DNA of 64,000 bases from Zasmidium citrigriseum (GCA_002786025.1 NHNW01000071.1:1-64000), one strand, 5' to 3'. Counted from the first letter of the stretch, positions 22,224 to 34,888 are shown. The notes: generated from the letters alone by a model not told the origin. Made by a program: numbers and translations.

Positions 22224-24148
22224 ATGCCGCTCCTGGACCTCAGCAACCTCAACGTCTCACTCTCCATCCTCGGAACATTCATCGTCGCATACGGCTTTCT
22301 CTCCGTCAAAATCAAACAAGTCTGGTACTTGGGCGAAGCACTCCCAGCCGTAGTGATAGGAATCGCACTCGGACAAGTCGGGGCCCAATGGATCGATCCA
22401 CGGAAATGGGGTTTCGAGAACGGCAGCGAGCAACAGAATGCCATTACGCTCGGTCTCTGTCGAGTCGTTATCGGCGTACAGCTCGTCGTCGCTGGATTCC
22501 AACTCCCGGCCCGGTACCAACTGCAACGATGGAAAGCCATGGCGATTTGTCTGCTCGCGGCCATGACATTGATGTGGCTTTGCACAACTGGGTGTATCCT
22601 GGCCACGGTTCCGAAAGTCTCGCTGCTGGCGGCTCTGGTCATTGGGAGTTGCGTGACCTGCACCGATCCGATTCTTAGTCAGGCTATTGCGAAAGGACCC
22701 TTCGCCGACAAGTACGTCCGTCGACCTCTTCGAGAGATCATCTCGAGTGAAGCAGGCGCCAATGATGGCTTTGGATTTCCGTTCTTGATGCTTGCTGTGT
22801 ACCTGATCCGGTACGCTTCAAATCCGGAACTCATCGACGAATCCGCTGTCGCCGACTCCCATGGCCATCGCCTTCTCCTAGCCCGAAGTCTTGTATCTCG
22901 AGCAACACATTCCGATCTCGGCCGACTGGAAGGAGGACCCGGCATGGCGATCCAGCAATGGGTAGTCGAAACATGGATCTACTTCATCTTGCTATCCGTC
23001 ATCTACGGCGCAGTCGTCGGGTTCTTGAGCATGTACGCCATCAAATTCGCCTTGCGTCGCCGATGGATTGATGGTGAAATGTTCCTTCTTTGGCCAGCTG
23101 CCCTCGGATTGTTTCTCGTCGGGACCTGCGGTCTTTTCGGGACGGACGATCTTTTGGCTTGTTTCGTTGCTGGGAACTGCTTAAACTGGAACGGGCAGTA
23201 TCTCGAAGAGACCGAACTGCGACATGACGAAGTCAACAGCTGTAAGATTAACCAAATCCACTCGCCGATGGACTTTTGAGCTGACCTCATCATCTAGGCA
23301 TCGATGTTCTCCTCAATTTCGGCGCTTTCATGTACATTGGCGCCATAATGCCCTGGAGCGAATTCGAAGACCCCAACGGAACAGGTCTGACCTACGGCCG
23401 TCTGATCGGCCTAGGAATCCTCGTCCTCTTACTGCGCCGCATTCCCGCCATCTTCGCGCTGTACAAGTTCATGCCCGAAGTTTGCCAAGACTGGAAGGAA
23501 GCCTTGTTCATGGGCTACTTCGGACCGATTGGTATCGGCGCCGTCTTCTACGTCGAACACACGCGACATCTCTTCCCAGAGCCTGGCGAGGCACTCACGA
23601 CGGAGGAGAACGATCTGACAGCTGTCATGATCCCGGTCGTGTACTGGCTGGTACTCTTCAGTATCATCGTCCACGGACTTTCAATTCCGGCGCTCAACAT
23701 CTTCTTCAAATGGAGAGGCGTACAGCCCATCTGCGACGAAAAGGGTGGCGTCGAGATGGACATGCTCAGCGTCCGGACGCCCTTGCCCAAGAATTCTCGT
23801 CGAAGCACCAGCGTTGGCCCAAGCAGAAGGAATAGCATCATTGTTCACAATCGGTTCAGTCGAGGATCAATCGCCGAGCAGCTGGAGTGGCAGGATAGCG
23901 AAAGGGCCGACTTCCAGCGGAGGTGGCCTCGGCGGCGACTCTCTGTTCTTCAGGGCGCAGATCTCGAGAGATCAGACTCTCAAGTTTCGCTTGTAAAGGA
24001 TGGTCAGGATGAGCAAGACGATTGGGTGCCCGTTCGCAAGTACGTGACAGAGCCTACTCGTGCGGCATTCACGACTCGACGACGGGAGATCTCATTTGCG
24101 GATGAGAAGGATCGAGGTCGGAAGCGATCCCTTGGAGGCGACGTCTGA
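22224..24148 (+). CDS. Plasma-membrane Na+/H+ antiporter, Nha1/Sod2 type
   Basis: A predicted CPA1-family cation/proton antiporter that exports Na+ (and possibly K+) for salt and pH homeostasis. About twelve helices span residues 12 to roughly 470. The family's SSEAGANDGFGFPFLML carries the ion-site Asn-Asp pair. CTDPILSQAIAKGPFADKYV and DLLACFVAGNCLNWNGQYLEETE also match Nha1. The hydrophilic C-terminal tail (from KWRGVQPICDE) is Arg/Ser-rich, as in fungal Nha1 regulators' targets, but short. Exons are 22224-23241 and 23298-24148, giving 622 codons plus stop. The intron is 56 bp and splits a Cys codon (S-C-I-D-V). The gene ends tail to tail with the MATE gene, 173 bp apart. Confidence 0.9.
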
Positions 24149-24321
24149 GCGATGCGGTGAGGTGATCGGGAATACACGGATAGATTTTACGATACAGCAA
24201 AGCGGCGTTCAGCGGTTTTCGGCCTTTGGTGGTGAATAGATGGAAGGCGCGGGCGAGCACAACATGATATGGCTGGGGCAAGCGATATTGAGGGCCGAGA
24301 AGCTCACATAGGTTACAGGCT

Positions 24322-25830
24322 TCATCGACCTTCTGCAATACCCTGCAGAGGACCACTCGAGGTCTTCCTTAGCCTCATCCAAACCACCACCGCTTCCACA
24401 ACCGTGATGATCCCCAACCCACTGCCCAATCCAATCCACAACCCTCGGATGCCGAGTTTTGGAGGACCCAGTTCCAAGAGCAGCGAGATCGGAACGGCGT
24501 AAATGTAGTTGACAGTGACAGTGACCCAGGCGCCCACGCTCTGCCAGCCAAAGCCCCGGACGACACTATGCGGCCAGTTGGAGGTAGCATCAAAGACGAC
24601 GAAGCCAGCGACGTAGGGCAACGCCAGCTTCACCAGTGCAGCAACTTCCTCGTCGTCGACAAGGAGTCGCAGCATCAGAAAAATAATACCGCAGCTGAGC
24701 AGCGAGTCCAGGATCCCGATGCAGGTGAAGACGAGAGCGTACCATCTCATGACTTTGGTGACGGCGGCGGTCAGTCCTGCTCCGATGAGCTGGCCGATTC
24801 GGGTGCTGTAGGCGATGGAAGCGGAGAATGGGATGTGCCAGAGTACGACCGCCGTGGTGGACAGGTATGTTTGCGCAGCCAGAGACTCTGTGCCCACGTA
24901 CGAGGTGCAGAAGGTGAGGATCTCGAAGCAAAGCCATTCGCTGAGACACATGAGAGCACCGGGGATGGCTAGTAGCACCATGACCTTCCAGTCTTTCCGC
25001 CAGCTATTTCGAATCTCCTCGGCAGGCGGCCAGCACTCCAATGTCGTAGGTTTGACGAGGATGGAATATCCAGCAAGCAATACCGGTCGGACGAGATTGG
25101 TTAGTGAAGCAGCCAAAGCAGCACCAGCTACCCTCATTCCAGCTCCTTGCACCAGCGCCCATGTGAGAAAAATTTGGATGGGTACGCAGACGACAAGGAC
25201 GAAGAAGCCCGCAAGAAAGTTCCCCTGAGCTTGCATAAATCGTTTGCCGGCCTCGAAAGTCGCATAGCCCGGGATACTAATCAGCAGATAGCGGAGAAAG
25301 GTTCCAGCATGCTCAGCAAGCTCAACAGAGGGAACATGAACGAGCAAAAGAATCCTCTCGGAGAATAACCACAGCAGGGCAATGGGGATGGCGACCAGAT
25401 GCACAAAGATGGTGAAGCGGATGGTGTGCATACCGACGTCGGTCAGGCGCGAGGCACCGTAGGCTTGAGAGCAGAGGGTGTCCAGGGCGGTGGCCATGCC
25501 TTCGAAGATGGCATATCCGAGGATGTTGCTGGTGGTGATGCCCAGCGAGACTCCCGCGAGCTCTTCGGTTGCGAACTTGGAGGCCACAATGATGACGATG
25601 AGTGAGTTCGCATATTGCAACAGATAAGTCAGGGTCAATGGTGCCGAATAGCGGAGGAAGATGGCGGCTTCTGCTCGTAGAGAGACTTCGCGAATGTTGA
25701 CGGCACGGTGAATGTTGGCGAGGGTACTGATGGCGGTCGGTTCGTCGTCGTCGCAGCTGCCCTCGCCAAGGAGCGGCGTTCTTTCCATGTCATCTTCGCG
25801 GCCGTCATTCTCGATGCTGGGTGTAGACAT
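24322..25830 (-). CDS. MATE-family multidrug/toxin extrusion transporter
   Basis: A single exon of 502 codons plus stop, starting at the ATG at 25830. MATE proteins export cationic or organic compounds in exchange for H+ or Na+. The N-terminal 50 residues are acidic and cytoplasmic (EDDMERTPLLGEGSCDDDE). Two MatE repeats follow: LTYLLQYANSLIVIIVASKFATEELAGVSLG and CSQAYGA in the first, and TESLAAQTYLSTTAVVLWHIPFSASIAYSTRIGQLIGAG in the second, with twelve predicted helices. Length matches yeast Erc1-like members. The promoter side faces the large retrotransposon insertion, whose left target duplication lies about 800 bp upstream of the start codon. Confidence 0.92.
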   Translation of the reverse strand: MSTPSIENDGREDDMERTPLLGEGSCDDDEPTAISTLANIHRAVNIREVSLRAEAAIFLRYSAPLTLTYLLQYANSLIVIIVASKFATEELAGVSLGITTSNILGYAIFEGMATALDTLCSQAYGASRLTDVGMHTIRFTIFVHLVAIPIALLWLFSERILLLVHVPSVELAEHAGTFLRYLLISIPGYATFEAGKRFMQAQGNFLAGFFVLVVCVPIQIFLTWALVQGAGMRVAGAALAASLTNLVRPVLLAGYSILVKPTTLECWPPAEEIRNSWRKDWKVMVLLAIPGALMCLSEWLCFEILTFCTSYVGTESLAAQTYLSTTAVVLWHIPFSASIAYSTRIGQLIGAGLTAAVTKVMRWYALVFTCIGILDSLLSCGIIFLMLRLLVDDEEVAALVKLALPYVAGFVVFDATSNWPHSVVRGFGWQSVGAWVTVTVNYIYAVPISLLLELGPPKLGIRGLWIGLGSGLGIITVVEAVVVWMRLRKTSSGPLQGIAEGR

Positions 25831-26625
25831 GTAGGGGAAGGGCTAGGACGACAGAGGGCATGAAGCCGTATGTCGATTATCATACGCCGTTCGCAGCGAC
25901 ATCGATGGGTTAGGTAGGTAGGGGAAGTTGATTACGCGGAGTTCGGCCTCCCGTGCCTTCTTGCATGAGCTGCGTCGCTGCTGCATGGCTGGTCGATCGG
26001 CACTCGGATCCGTTCTTTGGAAACGCCATGGCAAGTTCTTGCACCACCGTCGGCGTCGCCTTCTAGTCAAAGCAGGGTAATGTTACAGTTCACCGATCCT
26101 GGCCGAGATGCTTGAGTAGAGGTGTTGGCTTGTCGGACAAGTGAGTCCCATCGGCAGGCGCCTTCCAGCCATTGCAAAGCTATGGGGGCGTTGGCAGCTT
26201 TCTCGCCTGGCCAAGTTCAACGCCATGAACAGCTTGAGGAGATGTTATGAACACCCTTCGGCAGGAGGACGGAGCCGAACAGCCGTTCTGGACAGGCCCG
26301 TCGCCTCCATTTCGGGCCGAAGAGAGCCACATTGCCAGCCTCCAGCCCGACCGCCACTCGGCTGGTATCCTTTGCTACCTTTTGCCCATTGAATATCGAG
26401 TCGAACAGCAATACGCTTCAAAATCGGCAGAGTACTGATGTTGACTCCTCACATCATGCAGCAGTCGCTTCGGCTTTGGCGACGTCGGCTATCAGGAAAT
26501 CCAGTCTTCTTTTCGAGTTTGGCTTGACGAGGCCATGAATGTCCCCCAAAATGATATCGGAGTCAGATGTTAGGAGTCTGATAGAGAGGGACAAGAACAA
26601 GAGCAAACACGAAGTTGACCCCTTC
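25831..26625. other. Intergenic, MATE promoter side up to the transposon insertion
   Basis: This 795 bp of ordinary-composition sequence carries the MATE promoter. Short frames at 26141-26538 have no support. It ends exactly at the AAAAC target duplication of the retrotransposon. Confidence 0.55.
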
Positions 26626-26630
26626 AAAAC
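26626..26630. repeat. Target-site duplication AAAAC, left copy
   Basis: The five bases directly before the left LTR are AAAAC. The same five follow the right LTR at 39935-39939, marking one insertion event. Confidence 0.88.
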
Positions 26631-26756
26631 TGTTGTGCAGCAGGATTATGGCCTTCATATAATAATTAAATGATTGATTAAAGATCAACTATCTGAGAGG
26701 TGCGAATTCTGATGGTGTGGCTTCCTTAGCACTTACGTGACCCTGTAGGCATAACA
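26631..26756 (-). repeat. Copia-type LTR, left copy (element's 3' LTR)
   Basis: A 126 bp long terminal repeat. It begins TGTTGTGC and ends in ATAACA, a RIP-altered form of the GCACAACA seen in the right copy. It aligns over its whole length with 39809-39934. I count about 16 differences, all transitions, which fits RIP. Because the element lies on the minus strand this is its 3' LTR. Confidence 0.88.
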
Positions 26757-26767
26757 CTCCCCCTTAG
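26757..26767 (-). other. Polypurine tract of the copia element
   Basis: On the minus strand CTAAGGGGGAG directly precedes the 3' LTR, where plus-strand DNA synthesis would be primed. Its position supports the minus orientation of the element. Confidence 0.7.
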
Positions 26768-27058
26768 CATTTAAACAGATTACTTAATACTATTTAATTG
26801 CTGTTATAAGTACCTATTAGGCTTATATACTCTTATTACTAGCTTAATAAGTTACTTAAAGAGTAGGTGCCTTCTAGAAATATATATAGTAGTTACCTAA
26901 CTTCTAGTAAACTTCCTACTATACTAGGGTATAATAATAACCTTCTCTTATAGTTTAAACCTTCTCTTATACTACAACCTTTCTACACTACTTTAGTACA
27001 CCTTAATCTACTTAAATACTTCTATACCTCTTCTAATATTATTAATAATAAGGTATAA

Positions 27059-27955
27059 TGTCTAGTACTAAGTTTTAAGAGCGCTACTAACTATTTGCAG
27101 TTATTATATCTACCTAAATAATAGACTTTTAGCTTTAGGCCGTAGTTAATAATACCTATACTAACCTCTATTTAAGCTAGGTTAATTTACGCTAGTATTA
27201 GGATATACTAGAGGCTTAGAACCGTAGCTTTAACTTCTCTATAGCTCGTTAGAAGCTATTAGTTTAGTAGATAGCCTTCTTTAATAATACTACTAATACC
27301 CCTCTTTAGCTTACTTAGTCTCCTATCTTTAATAGATAGTCTACTATTATACTTAATAGTAGCGCTAACTACTTACTCTACCTTCTTACTAAGGCTTTAA
27401 ATAGTCTAGTTCCTTAGGGTAGTAATAGCTATCGCTACTATACTAATCTAAATGCTATAGGAAGGGTCTTTAGAGTATATAATAAGATTACGGCTATTAA
27501 TAGTACTAGTATTATATACTTCTATAATATATATACTATTTATATATAGGGCCTTTAGTACCTAACTTATAGTACTTTAGGATATATACGATAGCCTAGG
27601 ACTCCTAAGAAGCTAGTTCGCCGTAATTCTAACGTATTAGATTAGTCTAATAGTTCGGGACGCTCTAGGTAGTAGTAAGGTAGCTCTAATACTCGTTAGG
27701 ACTTATACTTTACTTATAAGGTTCGTATAGCTAGTAATAGATTACGTATAGGCTAGATTATTATAAACTTTAACTTCTTAGTAAATACCTCTCTTTAGGA
27801 GCGGAATAAGATTATAAGGCGTACTCTAGCTCTTACGGAGGAGTAGTTTAATAAGTATATAAACAATAGCCGTGCCTTTAAGCTAGGTAGGTATAACTAC
27901 CTACGTAGTAGTTAATTAATAAGCTCGTAGTCTTATATATAGATAGATAGCTTAT
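27059..27955 (+). pseudogene. RIP-broken frame on the opposite strand within the copia element
   Basis: A plus-strand frame starts at an ATG (MSSTKF) and stays open for about 300 codons apart from TAG and TAA triplets. It runs almost to the gypsy left LTR. It lies between the copia RNase H region and the copia 3' LTR, but antisense to pol. I do not recognise the product. It may be an extra antisense ORF of this copia lineage, a captured gene, or the remains of a third element. Confidence 0.45.
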
Positions 27956-27956
27956 A

Positions 27957-27961
27957 GTTTC
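27957..27961. repeat. Target-site duplication GTTTC, left copy
   Basis: GTTTC directly precedes the left gypsy LTR and recurs at 34889-34893 after the right LTR. It shows the gypsy element inserted into the copia element. Confidence 0.85.
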
Positions 27962-28132
27962 TATTACGATCGCGCTAGGTTATTTATCTAACCCCGTACG
28001 TTACATGCTAACGCCTACTAGCGGCTTAGTATTCTCTTAAATAGCTCGCGCTTCTCGCGCTCTTCTTAGAAACTCTATCTCTCGATAGTTTAAAACCCTA
28101 TACATAACCCTCGTTCCTACTACCCTATAATA
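27962..28132 (+). repeat. Gypsy LTR, left copy (5' LTR)
   Basis: A 171 bp terminal repeat starting TATTACGA and ending ATAATA, RIP forms of TGTTA..TAACA. It matches 34718-34888 with about six transition differences. Confidence 0.88.
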
Positions 28133-31124
28133 GTTCGAGAGACTATTTAATCGCGTAGAGTAATATACTCTACGCTACCGTACGCCTTACTAGCGTACCT
28201 CGACACCGCGACATACTATAATATATAGACACCTAGTAATCCTCCGACCTCGAACTATACTAGCTATAGCGGTAACTTTCCGACTACGAACTCCGATACC
28301 GCTACTACTCGACTACTAAACTAGAAGAGTAGAAGAGGAAAGCGAGTAATTAGATCGCCCGGAAACTCCTACAAGTTTAGGCTTAGAAGAGCTAGCCTAA
28401 TATATTAGGCCTAGGTATCCCCGCCTCGTACTTAGCCCGTAACGGGCTCGTAGATAGTAATAGTACACTAGTTACTCCTTTTCCTAAGTCTTAGACCTAA
28501 GGTTACGACGAGCCGGCGTATTAACGCGCTCGCTCTCGCTCGACTAGCCGCCTCCGCGATTTAATATAGTAGAGGCTAGCGACTCGAGTAGCTAATAGAC
28601 TAGATAAAGACGAATCTAACGTAGGCGCCGCTAACGACGAAGACGCTAATAGCGAAGATACGTTCCTCTAAGATACGGTACGTCGTAATAGAGATAGTAC
28701 TAGTATCGACCTTTCCGCCTACTATAACGAGGGTACTATAGCCTAACTCCCTAAAGAACTTACTAACGCTACTATAACCGACTTCTAGGTATACGGCTCT
28801 AATAACTTCCGCCGAGCTATCTAAGATCGTCCTCGATTCTAGTATTATAGCGTCTACGACCTCGCTAATAAGTATTAAAAGTTAAAAGAGAGCCGTAGGT
28901 ATCTAGAAGAGTAGATATAAGATTTGTAGTAGGAACTCGCTAATATATAAGATAACCTCGCTTAAGCTATTACTAACAATAATAGTAAGAAGCGGGTTAG
29001 AGAGGCTACTAATAAGCTTAACGAGGCTAATAGGAAGATTAAGGAAGTAGAGAAGGAAGGCGATAACCTACTTAAGGAGTATTATCGTATTATCGGCGAT
29101 AAGAACTAGGAAATCTTAGACCTACGAGATAAACTCGATAACGTTAAGGCTTAGTTAACGGTCGCTAACGCGGCCGCTACCTTAAATCCTCCGCTATTAA
29201 GTCGACTTAAGCAGATACGCCGTAGTTTACTAGCTACGCTATCTATATAACGTACCTAGTCTATACTAGCTTATCTATTCGCCTACGCTACGTTAGCCGC
29301 TCCTACCTACGCTAGTACTACTAGTACTTATTTCTATTCTACGCGTAATACGAAGTTCCTAGATCTAGACATCTTTAACGGTAAGACACCCGAGTATAAG
29401 GTCTAGCGCAAGTAGATAACTAGCAAGATTATAGCCTAGTTTAATAAATCTAGTAATATCTAAGAGATCTTCGACTATATCTTATAGCGTACTAAGAGTA
29501 CCCCTTAGGAGCTAATTAACCTATACTCTAAGAACGCCTAGAAGAATCTAGACGATATATAGATAGAGCTTAACTCCAACTTTAGTAAACGCGATATAGC
29601 GCTTAAAGTAGCCGCTAAACTAACCTAGATTCGTTAGAAGGAGGGTTAGCCTTTCTCTAAGTTTATTATCGCCTACCGTTCGCTTCTCGCTAAAGCTATA
29701 AAGGAACCTAACACCTATAAGCTATAGCTTAAACTTAACAAAGTCTATATACGAGAAATAAAGCACTTCTAGTATATACTATTTAATAACTTTTATAAGG
29801 TAGCTAAGACCGAAGAAGATACGTATTAGACTATAAAGAGTATAAATCCCGGCCTAAGTAGTAACAACAACGGAAACACTAGTAATAGAGGGGGCAACCG
29901 GCGCTCTAATAATAACTAAGGCTCTAACGGTAACCTAGGGCGCCGCTAGTTTAGCACTCTAACGTGTATTATCCCTTATAAGTATAAGGGCCTTCCTAAG
30001 CTCTCTAAAGCCGATCGTTAAGTCTTAAGGCAATAGAATAAGTGCTTCCGCTACCGAGAGCCTAGTTATGCTAGTACTAATACGCGCTATATTCTCTATT
30101 AAGACAAAGGCCGTTTTACGTATAGGGACGTCTCTATTAATACCCCCTATACTAAAGCTAACGCTCGCGTAGTAAACGTCGCTCTTAACGCTATAAATAA
30201 CGAGTAAGCCTAGTAGTAAGTAGAAGCACCTCCGGAGCGCCTAATAATTACTAACGGCTCCGATTAGGGAAATACCTAGCCTTATAATAAAGTCGCGTTA
30301 ATAAGGCCCGAATATACGAAGAAGAATACGAACCTAAAACCTAACCGAAGTAGAAATAGTAGTATATACGAGATTACGAGGAGTATATCTCCTATACTAC
30401 TACTATCTTCTATACCTCTACTACTATAACTACGATATACTAAACCGTATTAGTCGAGCCTAAATATAGTCGATATCTTGTATATACGAGTTTAGTAGTA
30501 GTAGTAGGAAATCTAAAGACAAAAGCTAAAGCCCTATTAGACACCGGTAGTTTAGCCCTCTTCGTTTACTCTTCCTTCGTTCGCGTATATAAGTTACTAA
30601 CCTTTCCCCTTTCCTCGCCTAAGAATCTCTATCTCGCCGATAGCCGTAAGACTTAACTTACGTATACTACTATAATTACTATAACTATTAGAGGATATAT
30701 AGATTAAGGACTCTACTATATTACTAATCTAGATTAGTATAACCTCGTTATCGGAATATCGTAGTTTAAGGAGTATAATCCTTAGCTAGATTTTAGTAAG
30801 CGAATAATTACCTTTAGTTCTAAGTAATGCCGCCTATATAATTAGGGTAGCTAGCTATATATAGTAACTATCGACACCGACAATCGGTCTTATACCCGCG
30901 ATAGCGACTAGTATACTAGTAACGAATCTAACCCCGACCTCGATATATACTTCGTTAGCGCTAATGCCTTTATTAAACTAGTAAGAGAATACCCCGAGCG
31001 GCTCTCTATCCTATAGCCCGAAGATCTCTCTAACGACGTTAATAACGACGAGTATATAAAGTCTTTCGTACTCGTAGTCGATAAAGCTCTCGACGCCCTA
31101 TTACCTAAAGATATTAAGAAATTC

Positions 31125-31307
31125 ATGAATTCTAATAAGACTAATCTACGAGTAAAGTTACCTCTAGTCTATTATAACCTAGCCGACGCCTTTAAATATA
31201 AGACAGAGTTTACGGTGCCTAAATATAGGCTATTAGACTACGCTATTAATCTTAAACCCGGTGCTAAAATCCCCTATAAGAAAGCCTATACTATAAGCCC
31301 TAAGTAA
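31125..31307 (+). pseudogene. Intact fragment of gypsy reverse transcriptase N-terminus
   Basis: This 60-codon open stretch is the longest unbroken part of the gypsy pol frame. It includes YRLLDYAINLKPGAKIPYKK and ends YTISPK, the usual entry to the reverse transcriptase domain. The next codon is TAA, followed in frame by an RT-like sequence. It is not an independent gene. Confidence 0.75.
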
Positions 31308-34300
31308 CTAGCCGTTATAAAGAAGTACATCGACGATAGACTCGCTTAAGGAACTATTAAGAAGTCTAACTTAAGATACGCCTCGCCTATATTAATAGTT
31401 AGTAAACCTAGTAGAGGTCTACGGGTATACGTAGACTATCGCGGAGTTAACGCTCTTACGATTAAAGACCGATATCCTATTCCCTTACTTAGAGAGACAC
31501 TAGATCGACTCTATAAAGCGACCTTCTTTACTAAGCTAGATATCGTCGTAGCTTTTAATAACCTTCGTATCCGTAAAGGCGATAAATAGATAACTGCCTT
31601 TATTACGCGCTACGGCCTATATTAGTATAAAGTTCTTCCTTTTAGGCTCTATAATAGGCCTAGCTCTTAGTAACGACACGTTAATAGTATACTACGAGAG
31701 TTTCTCGATAACTTCGTTACGGTCTACCTAGATAATGTCTTAATCTACTCCTCGGGATCGCTAGAAGACTATTAATAGAAGGTCCGACAAGTTCTCGTTA
31801 AACTAAGAGACGCTAGACTACCTATCGATATTAATAAGTGCGAATTTAACGTTAAGAAAGTTAAATACCTCGGTCTTATTGTTACTACGGAAGGAATTAA
31901 GATAGATCTAGTTAAAGTAGAAGTAATTTAGCACTAGGCTATACTACGTAATACTAAAGATATCCTAGCCTTCCTAGAGTTCGTAGGTTTCTATCGACGA
32001 TTTATTAACTCCTTCTCTAGAGTCGCTATACTATTAACGGACATAACGAAGAAAGATGTTCCTTTTTACTAGACCGACCGCTACTAGTACGCCTTCGACG
32101 AACTTAAGCGGCGCTTTATAACTACGCTAGTACTAGCTTATTTTAATCCTAACCTACCTATATAGGTGGAAACTAATACCTCCGACTAGGTAATAGCTAG
32201 AGTCCTATTATAAAAGGGAGAAGACGGTATCCTTCGTCTAGTAGCCTTCTATTCTAAGAAGATAAATCCTTAGGAGTACAATTACGATATATACGACAAG
32301 GAACTACTAGCTATCGTTAAAGCCTTCGAAGAATAGTAACCTAAACTTATAGGCTATAATAAGCCCGTCCGCGTCCTTTTAGATTATAAGAATCTCGAGT
32401 ACTTTATAACTACTAAGAAGCTTAACCGCCGGTAAGTATAGTAGGCCGAGTTCCTTAGCTAGTTTAACTTTAAGATTACATACTAGCTAGGTAAGTAAGG
32501 CTAAAAGCCCGATAGTCTAACGCGACGCTTATAAGACCTACCGAGTACGGTTATAGACGCCCGTCTTTAGTACTAGTAATAGACTATCCTAAAGCCTTAT
32601 AACCTCGATATCGTTATATAGTTCGCAATATAAGCTAATAAAGCAACTAGCTTAGATACGACTTCCTTCCCTATATACTAGGCTCCCTCTATAGCTAACG
32701 ATAACGGCGAAGACGGTAGTATACTACTTAAGGATAACGCGGCCTTAGAGGGAGGGGGTAAAGCGACAAACGACTTAGATTACTAAGAATAAGAATTAGA
32801 CTCCGAAGAGTATATACTAGAGTAGGCTTACTAATAACCCCTTATAACTACCCGGCTTAAGAGACTTAGTAGCGACCTAGCCGTAGGGAAGCTAAATATA
32901 TAGTTATAGCGCTAAAAGATCGAGGCAGCCGACTACTATATTACCCTAGACCGGCTCTACGTTAATAAGCGCCTATATATACCGGAGTTTAAGAATCTTC
33001 GTATACGGATTACTTAGAGGTATTATAATACCTAAGCGGTAGGGTATTAAGGACCTACTCGAACCTTTAAATTAGTATAGAGATAGAACCTTTTCTAGCC
33101 TCTAATATTAGTAGATATCGCGAGGTACTATAGGAACTACTATATCTATCGCCGAGCTAACTCCTTACGACTAAAGAAATAAGGAACCCTCTTAGCGATA
33201 CCTACCCCTAGAAACGAGTAGAAACACTTAGCCGTTAACTTTATTATCGAGCTACCTACGAGTAAAGATACGGAGACTAGAGCTATATATAAGAACGTTA
33301 TAACCGTTACCGATATACTTACTAAGTAAGTTAGATTAATCCCTACGACTAGCCTAGAGGCCGAATATATAGCTAACCTCTTTTATAAGTATATCTTCTA
33401 TATTTACGGTTTGCCTAAGGTTATAACTTCGGATCGCGGCACCTAGTAGATTAGCACCTTTTTTAAACGTCTATATAGCCGCCTTAGTATTATATAGAAT
33501 ATCTCTACGGCCTTCTATCTAGAAACCGACGGTTAGTCTAAACGTACTAACTAGACACTAGAGTAGTATCTCCGAGTATTCGTTAACTACTAGTAGGATA
33601 ACTAGATTACGATACTTCCTTTAGCTAAGTTTACTCTTAACAACTACACGTCGGTAAGTATAGGTATAACCTTATTCTTCGCTAACTTAGGGCGACACCC
33701 TCGAATAGAATTCTACTCGCTAGTAGCGCCTTAAGTCCCTAACTCCTAGCTCTCTTACGTATAAGTAGTAGACGACTTCGCCGACAATATATAAGATATA
33801 TAGGCTTATCTATAATTAGTACTAGAGTAACTACGTAAGGAGCGACTCGAGGAACTAATAGTATAGTACGTACTTACTTAGGCCCGCTATACTAACGCTA
33901 CTAATAAGAAGCGAGCTACTATACCCGCCTATCGAGCTAGCGATATAGTCTAGCTCGATGCTCGTAATATTCGAACTACCCGACCTACGAAGAAACTTAA
34001 TTATAAGTTCCTAGGACTATTTAAGGTTATCGAACCTATCGGACGACGCTCTTACCGACTTAAGCTATCTCCTAGTATAACTATCTATAACGTCTACTAT
34101 ACCTTAGTTCTACGGCGCTATACTAACGATCCTCTACTAGAGTAGCGATAGGAGCCGCCTCTACTAGTCTAACTCGACTTAGAAGACGACCTCGGCTCCG
34201 ATAAGTAGGAAGTAGAAGAGATATTAGATTCGCGTACTAAGTACTATAATAAGAAGGTATTCTATAAGGTTAAATAGAAGGGATATAACGAAATTATAGA

Positions 34301-34717
34301 GGAGCTATAGGATAACCTAATACCTAGAAGTAAGAAGCGTATTACTACCTTCTACGAGCGATACCCTAATAAGCCTAAGCCTCGAGTATACGAGCCGATA
34401 CGGCCTCTACGATAGTTTGGACTTATAGTACTTATCGGTAACGATAAGTAATTATCTAACTATAGTACTAACCTTACTAGTACTAATACCGCTATCGTTA
34501 CCTTAAGTACTTATACGCTACCTACTCCGTATATAGTCGCTTCTCCGCGCTATAGCGATTAGGCTTAGAAAGAGTCTTCGTACGCCTCTATAAGTAATAA
34601 CTCGATATAAAGTACTACTACCTTAACCCCTTAGGTATAGTTATAAGTTACTATCTAAAGTAAGCGATATAGATATTATAGACGTTATAGGAGTTCCTTT
34701 AATAGAGGGGGGGGTAC

Positions 34718-34888
34718 TATTACGATCGCGCTAGGTTATTTATCTAACCCCGTATATTACGTACTAACGCCTACTAGCGGCTTAGTATTCTCTTAAATAG
34801 CTCGCGCTTCTCGCGCTCTTCTTAGAAACTCTATCTCTCGATAGTTTAAAACCCTATACGTAACTCTCGTTCCTACTACCCTATAATA
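34718..34888 (+). repeat. Gypsy LTR, right copy (3' LTR)
   Basis: This 171 bp copy of the left gypsy LTR is preceded by a G-rich polypurine tract and followed by the GTTTC duplication at 34889-34893. Confidence 0.88.

Larger units (their letters stand above)
27962..34888 (+). mobile_element. Ty3/gypsy chromovirus retrotransposon, RIP-inactivated
   Basis: A 6.9 kb element inserted in the copia element, with the full Ty3/gypsy order on the plus strand. Gag ends with a ruined CCHC knuckle at about 30043-30075 (CFRY..). The protease is LDTGSLALF near 30537. Reverse transcriptase runs from about 31140, with FFTKLDIV near 31528 and VYLDNVLIYSS near 31722 (YLDD altered to YLDN). RNase H is near 32170. 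Integrase has TSDRGT near 33428. A chromodomain-like segment (VEEILDSR, VFYKVK, KGYNE) lies near 34215-34300. The chromodomain places it among chromoviruses, which target heterochromatin. A polypurine tract of G residues at 34703-34714 precedes the 3' LTR. Nearly all frames are broken by TAG/TAA. Confidence 0.9.

Noticed and set aside
28133..28160. Primer-binding site of the gypsy element
   Set aside because: The sequence after the 5' LTR (GTTCGAGAGAC) did not match a tRNA 3' end I could name, even allowing for RIP.
30908..31126. 72-codon minus-strand open frame in the gypsy element
   Set aside because: It is antisense to the clear plus-strand pol frame and has no meaning of its own.
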